NCBI GenBank assembly: GCA_947172415.1
Contig: OX359190.1
Location: forward strand, 248,001 to 312,000
Length of the DNA: 64,000 nt
From: Chondrosia reniformis
Lineage: Eukaryota > Porifera > Demospongiae > Chondrillida > Chondrillidae
Reading direction: 5' to 3'
This document shows positions 62,611 to 64,000 of the stretch, one piece after another (the stretch's first letter is position 1; each line of letters opens with the position of its first letter). Position numbers and translations under genes: made by a program. The notes beneath the pieces were generated by a model. The model had not been told where the DNA came from. It worked only from the letters and a program-made list of their open reading frames with translations, and searched no databases.

Positions 62611-64000
62611 TCAAAGTACTACTACTCTACTGCTATGCTGATCTGCTATGTAAATGAGTCCATCACTATCAACTGCTACACCACGAGGACCATTCAATCC
62701 AATATCAGTCACTTCATGGACACACTGTCCATCTTGTGTGAAGATGCTGAGCTCATTATTAGCACTCCGTGAAGCTACCACTATATGTCCATCACTTGTG
62801 ACTGCTATACCTTCTGGATCCTTCACAATGCCATTACCAAACTGCCTAATAAACTGACCATTCTGCTGAAACACTTGAATGCGATTATTATTACCATCTG
62901 TGACATACACCAAATCATCAGGTGTTATGAGAATGTAATTTGGGTAATTAAACTCTCCTTCAGCTTCACCCTCGTGACCAAACCTGTACAGGAATGTACC
63001 TTCTTCTGTAAACACAGAAACACAATGACCTCCAAACTCTGCCACAAATATATGTCCCTCCTTGTTAACTGCCAAACCACATGGATTACTAAGTTGACCT
63101 TGATCTTCACCTTTTCCTCCAAACTGCCTTACAAATTCACCAGCTGCTGTGTAGATACTGATGTAGCCATTACTCCAATCACTAACTATCACATTCCCTG
63201 TTCTGCTTAGTGCTATTCCAAACAACCAACCACCATACTTGACTTTGAAGCTTCTTATAACTTGACCTTGTCTGTTTAGGATAGTCACTTGTCCATTATT
63301 ATCTGAACAGTATAGCAAACCATCCGGACCTACTGCAACACCCAAATACCGAGAACCTGATGGATGCTTGAACTCCTGCTTGACTGCAGTAATTCCACTA
63401 GTACCAACTATCTTCACCTCTACTGGACTGCCTGCTACATCATGTCCTCCAACAGTCACACTCAGATGGCACTTCTCTGATGGAACACTTACAAACTGCA
63501 CCTCATATGTGCCATCTCTCATGTCTGCTACTTTACCAAACACAGGAACACCTGCTGTCACAGGACGAAGGACAGCCAACACTTTCTCTCCTCCTCTGCA
63601 CTCATTGCTTCTCTCGTCTCTTGTCATCACCTTCAATTGCAAAGGAGGTTTCTTAGGAATTCTTGTTCCGCAGGTAATGACGTTATCCTTCACTTCCACT
63701 CCTTCCATAGTGCAGTTTGGTGGATGGGGACTGTGATGGATGCTTCCAAGTGATGAGATGTACTTTTCCACTTCTTCTCGATCACAGCTCTTCAGACCAA
63801 CAGAAGGTTGGATGGAGGCTCTTGGCATTGAGATACTGCTGCTGAGAGATGACATGCGACTAACAATCTTCTTTGTCGCTGATAACTGCTCTTCTGTTGT
63901 TCCATTCAAACTCATCTCTTCTGACAGGCAATGGAATGCATCAAGCTTCTTCAGACTGACCTTCAATTCTCTCTCACGTCTCTCAAGTTCTCTTCTTCCC
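62611..64000 (-). CDS. TRIM-NHL protein, copy 8 (partial, runs past window end)
   Basis: Open to the edge of the window; about 463 codons visible. They cover the end of the coiled coil (GRRELERRERELKVSLKKLD), the filamin repeat and six NHL blades ending ADQHSSRVVVL. The reading frame continues through GGGAAGAAG at 64,000, so the RING and B-boxes lie outside. Blade entries are RYL, WLF, NPC, NYPNY, DPE and NGPR. The filamin segment CGTRIPKKPPLQLK has the PPLQ form shared only with copy 5, with an otherwise different start. One extra residue occurs in the blade-5 loop (SANNELS). Confidence 0.92.
   Translation of the reverse strand, partial: GRRELERRERELKVSLKKLDAFHCLSEEMSLNGTTEEQLSATKKIVSRMSSLSSSISMPRASIQPSVGLKSCDREEVEKYISSLGSIHHSPHPPNCTMEGVEVKDNVITCGTRIPKKPPLQLKVMTRDERSNECRGGEKVLAVLRPVTAGVPVFGKVADMRDGTYEVQFVSVPSEKCHLSVTVGGHDVAGSPVEVKIVGTSGITAVKQEFKHPSGSRYLGVAVGPDGLLYCSDNNGQVTILNRQGQVIRSFKVKYGGWLFGIALSRTGNVIVSDWSNGYISIYTAAGEFVRQFGGKGEDQGQLSNPCGLAVNKEGHIFVAEFGGHCVSVFTEEGTFLYRFGHEGEAEGEFNYPNYILITPDDLVYVTDGNNNRIQVFQQNGQFIRQFGNGIVKDPEGIAVTSDGHIVVASRSANNELSIFTQDGQCVHEVTDIGLNGPRGVAVDSDGLIYIADQHSSRVVVL

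Overview
This window is eukaryotic nuclear DNA from an invertebrate animal. The introns are very short (about 50-110 bases where they lack repeats) and carry GT-AG borders. The genes are animal families (HUS1, FBXO7, PEX12, PSMD6, a PSTAIRE-type CDK), and TRIM-NHL genes are tandemly expanded. A compact-genome marine invertebrate such as a demosponge fits best; the species is an inference and cannot be proved from the sequence.

Layout. Bases 1-6.83 kb and 16.1-25.2 kb are AT-rich satellite arrays with a monomer of about 170 bp. Five copies of an unclassified 0.65-1.05 kb element are embedded in them. The rest is a mosaic of segmental duplications. Eight TRIM-type RING/B-box/coiled-coil/filamin/NHL genes lie on the minus strand: 10.9, 30.8, 37.1, 43.8, 50.2 and 56.2 kb are intact single-exon genes, 55.3 kb is a 3' fragment, and 62.6 kb runs off the window end. 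Between them are repeated pieces of other genes: HUS1 (three copies, only 25.9-28.1 kb intact), the first two exons of a CDK1/2-like kinase, the last two exons of PSMD6 (three copies), PEX12 (seven copies, all broken or partial) and FBXO7 (three copies, all broken). FBXO7 and PEX12 stand head-to-head across a gap of roughly 0.1-0.2 kb.

How it fits together. The repeated unit is roughly PEX12(+) / TRIM(-) / FBXO7(-), with alternative HUS1 and PSMD6 joins. In every full-length TRIM copy the reading frame survives and all length differences are multiples of three, while the co-duplicated housekeeping genes decay by frameshift, stop and deletion. Differences among TRIM copies cluster at corresponding loop positions of the NHL propeller blades, while the N-terminal half is nearly identical. 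This looks like an array kept for a diversifying recognition surface on a constant E3-ligase chassis. It is the most interesting feature of the window, and that functional reading is inference.

Smaller items: a piggyBac-type MITE at 58.6 kb, a TA-flanked MITE at 39.4 kb, a 185-bp fold-back in the CDK intron, a HUS1 intron minisatellite that copies a splice donor in each unit, a 113-bp microinversion in one TRIM promoter, and a hairpin in the satellite element that shows a U-A to U.G to C-G series between copies.
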